DNA from: Agelas oroides
Taxonomy: Eukaryota > Porifera > Demospongiae > Agelasida > Agelasidae
Length of the DNA: 64,000 bases
Reading direction: 5' to 3'
Assembly (NCBI GenBank): GCA_949130485.1
Contig: OX422183.1
Coordinates: forward strand, 13,800,543 to 13,864,542
Positions 57,501 through 63,289 of the stretch are shown here, in pieces. Made by a program: the position numbers and the translations under genes. The notes beneath the pieces were generated by a model. The model had not been told where the DNA came from and did no database searches. It worked only from the letters and a program-made list of their open reading frames with translations. The first letter of the stretch is position 1. Each line of letters opens with the position of its first letter.

Positions 57501-58812
57501 GAGCTTTTCACTGGAGGGAAGATTCCCTACCCTGGAGTGGACCCAGTCTCCCTTTCCAGTCATCTGGAGAATGGGCACAGACTGGACAAGCCAAACAATG
57601 CTGCATGCTCTGAGGAAATGTTAGTTTTATTAGCCACAACCCCATTTTACAAACAGGGAAGAGGTCTGGTGATTCACTTGCCAAGCAGCAATTTGTTGCG
57701 CCATGTTATACACCTTAGGATCAATCACAGTGCAGTATTTGGCCTCACAAATGCTTATAGTCCATCTTGAGTGAGAATTTGTGATGTGTAATTTACCTGT
57801 GAAACAGTATTCCTACTGCTTTATTAAAAACATTCATCAATCTTTTGGATATAACACTTTCCCAATATCTTACTATACGCTGCCATAATGTAAGTTACTG
57901 GACCCTCTTTCCCTCTTTGCAAAACAAGATGTAGCAATGATGCATGTGGTAAAAGCACAGAAACACGCGCACACACATATGGACATGCACACATCCACAC
58001 ACACAGAGTTACAACCACACAAATGTACTTGTATACCATTCACATAATAAACATCCAAAAATGCAAACAGACACATTTTGAAATATGTATTTGACTTTAC
58101 CAAAGAGACACAGAGTACTTGGAGCACTTTGCTAAAGTGCTATTAATTTTTTTTTCTCTAGAACAATGAACTTCTATTGTACTAGTGGGACAAGAAGATG
58201 ATAATTCATCAATTAAAGTTCAGCTGGCTAAGGATAGCTAAAATGTTCCTTGTGAAGCATTTGTTCTGAGCTTGTAGGGGCCTTCACAATGAACTGAACA
58301 TGTTTGTTCCATTATGTATCGTTGCCTATGTCAAAAGCAGCCACTCATATATGACACAGTATCTACCCATAGTATGCCACAAGTAAGTGCATGACTATGC
58401 TTTTGCATTGCAAACTGTGTCTTGGTGAAACCTGCCTGTGTTTGTTGGTGTGGTAGTGTATCTGACTAGGCCACTTGATATTTACAGTTGCGGCAGCATT
58501 CAGTACTACAAGTAATGACAGTGTTGGTGGATGTCCACCTCTGATGGAGACTTAACAAGTGGATTCTTAGAACGCTTCACAAAGTAGTTTTTAGTAAGCA
58601 CATTTGTTCCCTTTATCTGTAGCCACCTCTTCATGTCCGAGTGCTGGCATGTGGATCCTAAAGAGAGGCCAACTTTCTCAGAGCTGGTCAGCTTGATGTC
58701 ACAGACCCTAGCAAGTTTGGCTGGTTATATGGATGTGCTCACTTTTGACACGATAGAAGCACATCATGAGGACCCTGATGGTGACACTGAAGTGAAAGAA
58801 GGAGACTTTTAA
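18022..58812 (+). CDS. Receptor tyrosine kinase: signal peptide, EMI-like, 4 EGF, 2 FN3, 2 Ig, TM, kinase (spliced, possibly damaged)
   Basis: Spliced model: 18022-18122, 24040-24156, 27437-27516, 31292-31414, 39361-39483, 41670-41792, 42235-42357, 43556-43855, 43921-44229, 44632-44994, 45603-45887, 51098-51182, 52649-about 52771, 53000-53083, 53842-54059, 54148-54259, 55073-55238, 57477-57619, 58623-58812. All extracellular junction phases agree. The predicted product is a plasma-membrane receptor whose cytoplasmic tyrosine kinase keeps [24 protein letters not shown] and [11 protein letters not shown]. Two defects are visible: a one-base shortfall in the HRD exon, and no phase-compatible exon giving the start of the glycine loop. 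APE is changed to ALE. Ligand unknown. It is either a functional gene with an assembly error or a recent pseudogene. Confidence 0.8.
18533..18655. mobile_element. Short hairpin (foldback) element
   Basis: GTGCGTGGGAAGATCAAAGA continues as CGCCGGTGTGCC and is answered by GGCACACCGGCGTCTTTGAT, then ATCCCACGCAC. Arms of about 35 nt and a further inner pairing (GCCAATAT/ATATTGGC-like). Confidence 0.85.
22440..22830 (+). repeat. Interspersed (TTTTAG)n repeat zone
   Basis: Several blocks of AGTTTTAGTTTTAGTT separated by unique sequence over about 390 nt. Six-base periodicity TTTTAG. Confidence 0.8.
23284..23874. mobile_element. Small inverted-repeat DNA element (CAGGCC..GTAGGCAGG ends)
   Basis: Left end CAGGCCCGTAGGCAGGGGGG and right end CCTGGCTACAGGCCTG are inverted relatives, next to G-rich and C-rich tracts. 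This type of end is common in non-autonomous hAT-like elements (family knowledge); no transposase seen. Confidence 0.6.
24040..24156 (+). CDS. Gene 2 exon 2: EMI-like cysteine/aromatic module, first half
   Basis: Acceptor GCACAG, donor CA|GTAAGT, phase 2 to 2. It encodes [20 protein letters not shown] then [12 protein letters not shown]. Repeated Y-x-A-Y and paired Trp and Cys resemble the EMI module found before EGF repeats in extracellular proteins; the assignment is tentative. Confidence 0.65.
25593..26648. mobile_element. TTAAGGTGGCA-ended element, copy 1
   Basis: Starts TTAAGGTGGCACGCTACC and ends TGCCACCTTAA, giving short inverted ends. Nearly the same sequence recurs at 61751-62719 (e.g. 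AAATTGGGGATTTTCCCCAT in both). A poly(A) tract of about 24 nt (25857-25880) is present only in this copy. Several ORFs are shared but resemble no known transposase. Confidence 0.8.
26645..26720 (+). repeat. Degenerate telomere-like CCCTAA tract
   Basis: CCCTAAGCCTAGCCCTAGCC, CCCTAACCC and further CCCTAA copies over about 70 nt, just outside the right end of the element. Short and degenerate, so interstitial. Confidence 0.6.
27437..27516 (+). CDS. Gene 2 exon 3: EMI-like module, second half
   Basis: Acceptor TCTAAAG, donor G|GTAAGA, phase 2 to 1. It encodes [20 protein letters not shown] then PSLPCHG. CCSGYG followed by a Cys closely resembles the CCPGW end of EMI modules and leads directly into the first EGF. 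Confidence 0.72.
27550..27985. mobile_element. TACCGTAGTCTC-family element, copy 2 (inverted)
   Basis: Ends TACTGTAGTCTCACGAAAC and CTTTCGTGAGACAACGGTA. Matches 11496-11986 in opposite orientation (CACCATGCCACAGTGAGCAT region). Starts only about 30 nt after exon 3. Confidence 0.78.
28144..28564. mobile_element. Possible hAT-like non-autonomous element
   Basis: Left end CATAGGCGTAGGAAGC and right end GGTTACTACGCCACTG are inverted relatives. Flanks GCATGTCA and GCATGTGT resemble an 8-bp duplication with two mismatches. Confidence 0.45.
29153..29810. mobile_element. 658-bp element with about 90-bp terminal inverted repeats
   Basis: The left arm (AGCCTCATTGCCGGGCTTAC, CCTGCTAAGGATGGAGAG) is the imperfect reverse complement of the right arm ending GAGCCTGGGAACAAGGCTAG. 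Both arms include a segment around TCAAGGGTAGACA. It belongs to the GCCTCGTTCCCAGGC end family seen throughout the window. Confidence 0.8.
29820..31290 (+). other. Rest of gene 2 intron 3, nothing firm
   Basis: A short stretch at 30000-30060 (GGCGGAACTTTGAAGA) resembles part of the TTAAGGTGGCA element. No exon or RNA gene recognised. Confidence 0.5.
31292..31414 (+). CDS. Gene 2 exon 4: EGF domain 1 (calcium-binding type)
   Basis: Acceptor ACTGCAG, donor G|GTAAGT, phase 1 to 1, 41 codons. [12 protein letters not shown] then [19 protein letters not shown]: six cysteines with the D-x-N-E-C start and the N plus aromatic positions of calcium-binding EGF modules. Confidence 0.9.
31591..31715. mobile_element. 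Hairpin element, GGCGGGGCTCATA family, copy 1
   Basis: TGTTAAGGGCGGGGCTCATA is answered by TATGAGCCCCACCCTTAACA. The loop holds AGCGAAGATG..ATGAATAC. A second copy is at 32911-33018. Confidence 0.88.
32132..32573. mobile_element. Long foldback, two arms of about 205 nt
   Basis: 32132-32345 and 32350-32573 are imperfect reverse complements (GGGTTGTCTGAGTTG/CAACTCAGACAACCC; GAGCCTGCTTTGATG/CATCAAAGCAGGCT; AGAAATTGGGATGTCATTAC/GTAATGTCACATG). Almost no spacer, so the transcript could form a nearly continuous duplex. Confidence 0.85.
32911..33018. mobile_element. Hairpin element, GGCGGGGCTCATA family, copy 2
   Basis: GCGCAGAACTTCCGTTAAGG then GCGGGGCTCATACACG, answered by the complement ending CGGAAGTTCTGC. 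108 bp, a closer-to-perfect hairpin than copy 1. Confidence 0.9.
33252..33945 (-). pseudogene. DIRS-type tyrosine recombinase remnant
   Basis: Minus-strand reading frames give, in order, [18 protein letters not shown] (core-binding part), [53 protein letters not shown] and [20 protein letters not shown], where H-x-x-R is the recombinase box II signature. DIRS retrotransposons use such an enzyme to integrate their circular DNA (family knowledge). The frame is broken, a GCCTCGTATCCAGGC-type repeat (33595-33655) interrupts it, and it stops before the catalytic Tyr region. Confidence 0.8.
34128..34370 (+). pseudogene. DIRS-type RNase H fragment (opposite strand to recombinase)
   Basis: Plus-strand frame reads [34 protein letters not shown] and [16 protein letters not shown], typical of the RNase H part of DIRS-type polyproteins (DNQAAV and the late ADDLSR box). 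It lies on the opposite strand to the recombinase and gag fragments, so the element is rearranged or two copies meet here. No reverse transcriptase core was found nearby. Confidence 0.75.
35293..35513 (+). pseudogene. Kinase exon with glycine loop, stray copy
   Basis: Acceptor GTGCCAG, donor CAG|GTAACC. It encodes [20 protein letters not shown] then [20 protein letters not shown], the N-lobe of a protein kinase with GxGSYGSV loop and a CAGKR lysine, a form common among expanded sponge kinases (family knowledge). Base composition is more GC-rich than its surroundings. It is not part of gene 2, whose kinase N-lobe is at 53000. Confidence 0.8.
35601..35634 (+). pseudogene. Stray kinase, second exon, truncated
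   Basis: After acceptor ACCGTAG the frame reads [11 protein letters not shown], the alpha-C to beta-4 link of the same kinase, then loses similarity and runs to a stop. This shows that the copy kept its intron (so it is not a retrocopy) and is truncated. Confidence 0.72.
35909..36850 (-). pseudogene. DIRS-type Gag fragment with zinc-knuckle region
   Basis: Minus strand reads [20 protein letters not shown], then [20 protein letters not shown] and, after a frameshift, [19 protein letters not shown] and [20 protein letters not shown]. The two Cys/His clusters are typical of the C-terminal part of DIRS Gag proteins. Frame breaks show it is dead. The following 36.59-36.85 frame continues upstream of it. 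Confidence 0.72.
36900..37260 (+). repeat. Diverged GGTTGCCAAGCAATGGCAGCA minisatellite
   Basis: The unit GGTTGCCAAGCAATGGCAGC recurs in about five diverged copies with C-rich and G-rich runs (37090-37175), apparently inserted between the two Gag fragments. Confidence 0.65.
37574..37777 (-). pseudogene. Possible Gag N-terminus of the same retroelement
   Basis: Minus-strand frame starting ATG at 37777 reads [20 protein letters not shown] then LNWIDQLI, polar and Ser-rich after that. Position upstream of the Gag core on the same strand fits an N-terminus; similarity is weak. Confidence 0.4.
38035..38970. mobile_element. Inverted-repeat element related to 15.5-17.3 kb
   Basis: 38035-38215 matches the reverse complement of 15846-16050 (TTTGCATACTTTTCGGCATG) and 38463-38770 matches 16860-17260 inverted. 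Together these suggest one older composite element present twice. Confidence 0.68.
39361..39483 (+). CDS. Gene 2 exon 5: EGF domain 2
   Basis: Acceptor ACTGCAG, donor G|GTAAGT, phase 1 to 1, 41 codons. [20 protein letters not shown] then [15 protein letters not shown] with six cysteines. Confidence 0.9.
39864..39900 (-). ncRNA. Hammerhead ribozyme-like motif in the left inverted repeat
   Basis: On the minus strand TGACGACTGGAGCATTCAGT then TGAAAC: CGACTG and CAGTTG form a 6-bp stem II (one G-U pair) directly followed by GAAAC. The first core box (CUGAUGA) is altered to AAATGA, so activity is unlikely. Confidence 0.45.
40517..40555 (+). ncRNA. Hammerhead ribozyme-like motif in the right inverted repeat
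   Basis: CTTGATGACGACTGGAGCAT then TCAATCAAAACGTC resembles the core UGAUGA, stem II, GAAAC of hammerhead ribozymes, which Penelope-like elements carry in their terminal repeats. Stem II pairing and GAAAC are decayed here; the left copy keeps them better. Confidence 0.45.
40616..41668 (+). other. Gene 2 intron sequence, nothing recognised
   Basis: About 1 kb of AT-rich sequence without repeats of the families described or open frames of interest. Confidence 0.6.
41670..41792 (+). CDS. Gene 2 exon 6: EGF domain 3
   Basis: Acceptor CCTGCAG, donor G|GTAAGT, phase 1 to 1, 41 codons. [20 protein letters not shown] then [15 protein letters not shown]. Confidence 0.92.
42235..42357 (+). CDS. Gene 2 exon 7: EGF domain 4
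   Basis: Acceptor ACTGCAG, donor C|GTAAGT, phase 1 to 1, 41 codons. [20 protein letters not shown] then [15 protein letters not shown]. It ends CIR rather than C-x-G, but the phase fits the following FN3 exon. Confidence 0.9.
42428..42516 (+). pseudogene. Possible decayed fifth EGF exon
   Basis: After CGCGCAG the frame reads [20 protein letters not shown] then SYIIPCNNQ, which keeps the first Cys, the GSY and one later Cys of an EGF but lacks the others and has no good donor. It stands just after EGF 4. Confidence 0.45.
42520..43555 (+). other. Gene 2 intron sequence, nothing recognised
   Basis: AT-rich, no repeat family from this window and no exon-like segment seen. Confidence 0.55.
43556..43855 (+). 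CDS. Gene 2 exon 8: FN3 domain 1
   Basis: Acceptor TTCCAG, donor G|GTAAGT, phase 1 to 1. Carries [20 protein letters not shown] and [15 protein letters not shown]. Two extra Cys in the C-E region (GPCTRF, SACNIL). More like animal RTK FN3 domains than those of gene 1. Confidence 0.88.
43921..44229 (+). CDS. Gene 2 exon 9: FN3 domain 2
   Basis: Acceptor CCCTCAG, donor A|GTGAGG, phase 1 to 1; the intron before it is 65 nt. [20 protein letters not shown] and [18 protein letters not shown] mark the fold. Confidence 0.88.
44632..44994 (+). CDS. Gene 2 exon 10: Ig-like domain 1
   Basis: Acceptor TTTTCAG, donor G|GTGAGT, phase 1 to 1, 121 codons. [31 protein letters not shown] and [12 protein letters not shown] give the B-strand Cys, the Trp and the F-strand Y-x-C of an Ig fold. 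Three extra cysteines (CCRC) follow the B strand. Confidence 0.82.
45330..45370 (+). mobile_element. SINE fragment with tRNA B box-like sequence
   Basis: GATTTGAATCCTGGCTAGAT resembles the B-box end of the tRNA-like repeat at 9283-9303. Too short for a firm call. Confidence 0.3.
45603..45887 (+). CDS. Gene 2 exon 11: Ig-like domain 2
   Basis: Acceptor CATGCAG, donor A|GTAAGG, phase 1 to 1, 95 codons. [20 protein letters not shown] and [15 protein letters not shown] give Cys, Trp and Y-x-C in the expected spacing. It ends KALVVT, which runs straight into the transmembrane segment of the next exon. Confidence 0.88.
46325..46930 (+). repeat. Segment duplicated at 49.59-50.26 kb, copy A
   Basis: GTGTAACAAACCACAAATTG, GGAGATTGA..CAAGTGTT and CATCATG..GTCTTCCAT recur in the same order and orientation at 49590-50260, with about 20-25% visible difference. 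Both copies are intronic. Confidence 0.85.
47280..48275 (-). pseudogene. Non-LTR retrotransposon (LINE) remnant, reverse transcriptase C-terminal part
   Basis: Minus-strand frames read [32 protein letters not shown] (the YADD catalytic box), [35 protein letters not shown] and [20 protein letters not shown]. The order is that of the LINE reverse transcriptase palm and thumb region. Frameshifted and 5'-truncated, so non-functional. It is antisense to the host gene. Confidence 0.9.
48680..48723 (+). pseudogene. Duplicated fragment of Ig domain 2 exon
   Basis: GGTGGGTCAGCAAAGCATTG and its flanks match 45794-45830 of exon 11 (GATCCATC[A/G]GTGGGTCAG...GTGGGG) almost exactly, then the similarity ends. 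With the pair 46.33/49.59 kb it marks an old tandem duplication. Confidence 0.82.
49129..49530 (+). repeat. Tandem repeat, unit about 190 nt, 2.2 copies
   Basis: CCCCATTAGATTTGGAGCT, TGAACCCT..CCTATG and ATGG(G/A)ACTTGTA recur at 49135, 49314 and 49508. Non-coding; sits inside duplicated intron copy B. Confidence 0.8.
49590..50260 (+). repeat. Segment duplicated from 46.3 kb, copy B
   Basis: Counterpart of 46325-46930, same orientation. Confidence 0.85.
50488..50553. mobile_element. Hairpin, CCAGACTCTCAC family
   Basis: TAGTCTTGCAAAGCCAGACT pairs with AGTCTGCCTTCATGAGACTA. The same end sequence bounds 55625-55942. Confidence 0.65.
51098..51182 (+). CDS. Gene 2 exon 12: transmembrane segment
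   Basis: Acceptor AGCTAG, donor AG|GTATAC, phase 1 to 2. With the end of exon 11 it gives [18 protein letters not shown] then HLRRSKK, a helix plus basic stop-transfer. The acceptor lacks a strong pyrimidine tract, and no linker separates Ig 2 from the membrane, so a small extra exon could exist. Confidence 0.6.
51454..51510 (+). repeat. (AC)n microsatellite
   Basis: About 56 nt of AC dinucleotide repeat in the intron after the transmembrane exon. The rest of 51183-52648 shows nothing recognised. Confidence 0.95.
52649..52771 (+). CDS. Gene 2 exon 13: juxtamembrane region, end uncertain
   Basis: Acceptor CCTCTAG, phase 2, matching exon 12. It encodes [20 protein letters not shown] then [20 protein letters not shown], charged and Ser/Thr-rich with one Tyr. 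The available in-frame GT sites all leave phase 2, while the next kinase exon needs phase 1, so either a short exon is missing from the model or this junction is damaged. Confidence 0.5.
53000..53083 (+). CDS. Gene 2 exon 14: kinase glycine loop and AVK
   Basis: Acceptor ACTCTAG, donor G|GTTAGA, phase 1 to 1. [15 protein letters not shown] then [11 protein letters not shown]: the second half of the glycine-rich loop, Val of beta 2 and the ATP-binding Lys of beta 3. Confidence 0.85.
53842..54059 (+). CDS. Gene 2 exon 15: kinase N-lobe to hinge, GC donor
   Basis: Acceptor TTCGCAG, phase 1 to 0. Carries [20 protein letters not shown] (alpha C with its Glu) and [18 protein letters not shown] (hinge). 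The only donor in place is GCAAGT at 54060, a non-canonical but accepted GC-AG donor. Confidence 0.82.
54148..54259 (+). CDS. Gene 2 exon 16: catalytic loop, one-base frameshift
   Basis: Starts [11 protein letters not shown] in frame; then, near 54186-54194, the frame slips by one and [20 protein letters not shown] follows in another frame. The exon is 112 nt; 113 would keep both flanking phases. So a one-base loss lies between the two parts. It is either a sequencing error or an inactivating mutation. Confidence 0.85.
54549..55005. mobile_element. Inverted-repeat DNA element in a kinase intron
   Basis: Left end CAGGGGCGGATCCAGGGATG and right end CATCAATCTCTGGATCTGCC are inverted relatives, next to G-rich and C-rich runs. 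ATGTAG stands beside both ends. hAT-like end type, no transposase. Ends about 65 nt before exon 17. Confidence 0.7.
55073..55238 (+). CDS. Gene 2 exon 17: DFG, activation loop, PVKW
   Basis: Acceptor CCACAG, donor GTG|GTAAGC, phase 2 to 0. [20 protein letters not shown] then [14 protein letters not shown]. Two tyrosines in the loop and PVKW place it among tyrosine kinases. The APE motif reads ALE, an unusual change of the conserved Pro. Confidence 0.9.
55625..55942. mobile_element. 318-bp element with about 50-bp inverted ends
   Basis: AGTCTTGTGGGCCAGACTCT through GAGAGAGTCTGGTCAAATTC is answered by GAATTTGACCAGACTCTCTC through GGCCTGTGAGACTAAG. Non-coding. The rest of the intron 55239-57476 shows only a C-run at 56981-56999. 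Confidence 0.85.
57477..57619 (+). CDS. Gene 2 exon 18: kinase helix F region
   Basis: Acceptor TTGCAG, donor AT|GTTAGT, phase 0 to 2. [20 protein letters not shown] continues SDV from exon 17 to give DVWSYGV, then [19 protein letters not shown]. Confidence 0.9.
58623..58812 (+). CDS. Gene 2 exon 19: kinase C-lobe end and short tail
   Basis: Acceptor TCTGTAG, phase 2. [20 protein letters not shown] holds the conserved C-lobe Arg; an acidic tail ends VKEGDF and TAA at 58810-58812. The tail is about 30 residues with one Tyr (GYMDV). Confidence 0.9.
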
Positions 58813-58907
58813 TGTATTTGAAAGTGTGAATTTACACCATAATGTTTGCATTCTATACTTGTGACTTCATACTACAAATTGTAATTTAGATTAGCATTTC
58901 CTGAAGA

Positions 58908-58913
58908 TTAAAT
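58908..58913 (+). terminator. Possible poly(A) signal ATTAAA of gene 2
   Basis: ATTAAA 96 nt after the stop. A later AATAAATAAATAAA near 59635 is an alternative. Confidence 0.4.
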
Positions 58914-60230
58914 TTTGGTAGCTTATTCCTTTGGAGCATTATGTTATGCATACTGCTTGGTACAAGTCTTAAAGTAAGAATGGTCTTAGAAACAATATCT
59001 CCTACTTTCTATTTGATGTGTACTTTTGCATTTATACAACCTCCCCTAATCCTGTTGGATTTCAACATGCGAGTGATCAAGTAACTGGCTAGTGCTCAAG
59101 GCAGCCACGAGGCACTCTTGCGTCCACTGCCATTTCATCTCGAGGGGACGCAAGAGGAGAGTGTATCCTTAGCTACCAATTGCAAAAAATAAGAGCTACA
59201 TGCTGTTATACATGCATTGAGTTGTGCTGATGTCAATGACTGGTACATAGTAAGTTATGGTAAGTTTATGGCTCAGTATAGCAGTTGACCAAACTTTTTT
59301 TTATCCTACAGTACAACTCTTCAGAAATGAGTGTTGCATGGTATAGTATAGCTGTACTGAGTTAATTGACAGTTGACAGTTTACTTGCATGATGTTTGTT
59401 GTTATTTCTAATAGTCGGAGATCTCCTGGTATTTATGTGCCGTGTACAGCATATGCACAGCTGTGCAAGTAAGGCCATCAGACTACTTACTACTGTATCA
59501 ATTGTAGCTAATGTAGTGTATTAACCTTACAATTTATAAAAGAGTTCACAGTTGCAAGTTAGAATGATATGTGGCCATGAACAAGTCAACACTCTTCACC
59601 ATAGATGACTCTTTAGAAGTGGTTTCATGAGCCAATAAATAAATAAACAGTGCATACCATGCAGGTTTTTTTTTTTAAATAGAAGTGCCTTCATGTTATT
59701 CTGTGTGGCAAGATCTCTCAGTTGGTGGCACATGTTTGGACCTATACAGTCACTATGCATTAGCTCTCAGCCCCAGCATTCGAACTGCATGTAGAATAGA
59801 CAACTGCTAACTTCTCTTAGACCTTGAGAGAAAAGATATAATGGTAGGCATAGGAACCAAGAACTGCATGGCTTTCCTCACATTCCTTGTTGATCAGATA
59901 TTTGATAGCTAAAGTTCCCACTATTGTAGTCAATTTTGTAAACAAACATACTGCCCTCATTTGACTTGTGAAAATAGCTAACAAAACAACTTTTTCCCAC
60001 CTGTACCTCAGTGGAATTAGGCACAACCAGTGGTCTTGTCTTTCCCCAGCATAAACCATGTCCCCCAATTTACTATTTTACTTGGGCCTTTGTGCAGCTT
60101 TCAGCAAGACTGGCTGGTTGGTTTAAGCCATCGCTCGATCTGCTCATACAGCCTCCCAGCCAAGCTGGTTGGCAAGGACTCATAGTAGTCACATTAGAAT
60201 GCCTAATGTTAGCTTTACTGGAAAAGAAAG
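58914..60230 (+). other. Downstream region, nothing recognised
   Basis: AT-rich; no exon or known repeat apart from the AATAAA cluster near 59635. Confidence 0.55.
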
Positions 60231-60237
60231 TCCACAG

Positions 60238-60312
60238 AGATCCAGCTGGCAGTTGAACCTGGGACCTTGTTAATACTAGTCAGATGCTCTTACCACTGAG
60301 CCACTGGACTCG
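60238..60312 (-). mobile_element. tRNA-derived SINE head
   Basis: Minus strand reads CCAGTGGCTCAGTGGTAAGA (A box TGGCTCAGTGG) and CAGGTTCAACTGCCAG (B box-like GGTTCAACTGC). Ends pair only partly (TCCAG/CTGGA), so it looks like a SINE rather than a working tRNA gene. Confidence 0.6.
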
Positions 60313-60321
60313 GAGTAGCAG

Positions 60322-60615
60322 AAGCAACTTAGCCTTGCAACAGCCAGGCTGGTGCCTCAGTAACTTCAGCTGTCGGGTACACTGCCTATGATTCGCAAAT
60401 GGGGTCCGGGTTGTGGGCCTGGGGTAGACTGGGGTAGACTGGCTGTACATGCAAGCACATTGCCTGAGCAGATACACTCATTATCCACCACCTCAGCCTC
60501 TTGTCAGAGGACTCATGGCAGAGGAATAGAAGCAAGCCTTGCAACAGCCAGGCTGGAGGCCTCAGTGACTTCAGCTGTCGGGTATACTCACTATCCACCA
60601 CCCCAGCCTCTTGCT
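60322..60615. repeat. Tandemly duplicated SINE-body sequence
   Basis: CCTTGCAACAGCCAGGCTGG and CTTCAGCTGTCGGGTA recur at about 60334 and 60537, as does CCACCTCAGCCTCTTG/CCACCCCAGCCTCTTG. Lies directly beside the tRNA-like head. Confidence 0.75.
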
Positions 60616-61750
60616 CTATCTCCCAACGCATTGCCTTGACCTTAAACACTCACATACAATTATACTGAAAATATCTGTATAATCACCACCTTTGGCACAA
60701 GACTGCAAGTGATCAAAAAGTGGACGGTGGGTAGGCCTGGAAACACGAGGTTAGTTTGTAGATTCTGCTTTCCAGTCTAAAATCAAGTCCATGCAGAGTT
60801 GAGTCCATAATCCAGTCCATAGTCCAGTCCACGGTCCAGTTCAGAGTCCAAGTTTTGTACCTACCGTAGGATATATTACTCCTATCTGCCAAGTGCATGA
60901 CCTAGTAGCTACAGGAAATAGAGTTAAGGAAACAGTCGTGTACATACATTGTGAAATATGGCATGCCTTAGGGTAGGACACATCGCATGGGCTGCAGTCT
61001 GACAAGTTGTATTGCCCTATCCTATATAGGACAGCCTTCATGATATTTCTACCTGTCCTATAAACTGACATCTATACCAGTCTCCATGACATATCCTTTT
61101 TGTGTAATGCTATAAGAAATGCCATATTTTCCCCATGCAGTGATTCTTCCAGTTCTGCACTTCGAAACAAACTGCTGGATTAGTACGGTACGCCTATATT
61201 CATAGTAAAAAAAAAGAACTATAGACCCATAAGCAGTATTGTTGCAGCACATAATTGAGGCAAAGTTTTTGTAGCTACTTGAAGACAAAGTGTCAATTTG
61301 TGATGATATATTTACTTGTGAATCCATAGGTGGTTTAGGTACTGCACTCTGGATTCAAAATGTCACTGCAATCAAAGAACTGATGTTATTGAAAGCGGTA
61401 AGAAGGAACAGAAGAAAAAAAAGTAATATTTCCCCACGCAAGTTCACAATCCCCGAGTATATAATACAATAAAAAGAGATTATCCTTGCATTTACAAAGC
61501 TTGTACACTCTTGTAAATTGACTCCTTTCATGCTGTGTTGTGTGTTTGGAAGATGTTACTAAGCAACAGTTGTCACTAACTCACAGTAGCTAGCACCTAA
61601 TTCACTTGCACACCTGAAATAGAATCCTTTTGGCATTCCATAAAGAAAAGAAAAGCTGACTCAGACCCTCCATCAACCAATTTGAAATAGAAAATATGAA
61701 TTGAAAGAACATTTAGATCCCACTCTAAGAAGACATTGTTAAAGCAGGCT

Positions 61751-62719
61751 TTAAGGTGGCAGAGAACCCTACACTTTCAAGGTCGACAAACCTGGAATCC
61801 AAGCTGATAGACTTGTTATAAACTTATAGCGCACAGTCAGTTTTGGGAGTCTTCAACCGTGTTCACTGTCCGTAAAATTGGGGATTTTCCCCATTTCCTG
61901 TCGGCATTGGCATCCAATAATCAGTTTATAATTAAGTTAGTTAAGATGTGGCCTGGCGGAACCCCTCATGTGGTGGTCGGAACTTTGAAGATAAGCTTAG
62001 TAGAGTGCTGTAGTGTCAGTAGCTGTGAGTAGTGCGTAATGCCTGCTTGTGAAAGCAAGCTTGTGTCTAGAAGCAGCAGAAAGGCCACAGTGGCCAAGAC
62101 TGTATTTGTTGAGTAGGCCCAGGTCTCGCGGCCGTATGCCTAGCCTAGTTGGTGACCGTGGCCAGGTGCTTCGAGTGCTGGGCTGGGCTAAACTAGAATA
62201 CGCAATTTATCATTGGTGCTACACTCTGGTCCCCAAGGGAGCTGAACAGTGGTTGTGTGTGGAACAGAGCCGTGAGTTGTTTAGCAACATAAGGGGGAGA
62301 GGTGGGGCTAGTAATGCTTGCTTCCACTCGTGAATGAGCCCCTCCCGTAGACAAGCTGTGAATTTTTCGAAATGTGCATTCATTTTGGTGCAGTCAAAGT
62401 TGTCCATTCCAAGAGTTAGTGACAAACATGAGTCTAGCCTGACTTTGAGAGTAGCTCTGAACAAACGTTGGCATAGATTGGTTTGAGATACATTGGTGGT
62501 TAGGACGCTACCTACAGTGAGTGTGTAGCTGCGTCCATCGAATGGCAATTTTGGGTTCATGAATATATTAATAAGCCACTAAAACCCTTTTTAAAATTAG
62601 GCAAAGCAAGATTGCCCTAAAGCAAACCCTAAACCTGAAACTAGGAGTAACCCTGGTCCTGACTGTAACCCAAGTTTGTTTTCGTTAACCTCCGCCGAAA
62701 GACTTCACCACCACCTTAA
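61751..62719. mobile_element. TTAAGGTGGCA-ended element, copy 2
   Basis: Second copy of 25593-26648 in the same orientation, ending CCACCTTAA. Lacks the poly(A) tract and about 80 nt in total. Very similar over most of its length, which suggests fairly recent spread. Confidence 0.85.
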
Positions 62720-63289
62720 GAAGCTACAGTGCTATAGGGGATACAGGAATTCTTAACCAACTCATCTCTGCACATTTCAACTGTTCATTGATGCAACTAA
62801 AATAACAAATTAATAACATAATCTCTTCTTAGAGATATATGCAATTACTAGTTTCTTGGGCGCATTAAGGACTGGGTCCAGTTGTTTTGCACGCGCTGCC
62901 TAAATTACCCTTGGAGCGGGCGTTATCGTACCATAAAGAGGAAGGCAGTTGTATCTATGTAAACAATGCGGAACTTTGGAATGCAATTAAGTACCTTCGC
63001 CGATGGACCGTATTAGGCTTGTACTCTTCCTAAAAGTCTTGTCCTTACCTCGTTCCACTAAACATGATGCGATGTGCACGTCTGTAACACTAAAAGTTGT
63101 TCTGCAAAGCGCTTCCAGCAATTTTCAAAGCGTCTATAGTGGAGTCACGTGCACCATGTAGGGTAGCACGTGCCAGCAATATACTCTTGAATAATGACCG
63201 CTTGGCAGCTCTTCTTCCGGAAGTAACACATGCGGGATTTTTTAATTTTATTATTATTTATTTATTTATATGGTTTAATGCAAAGCAGA

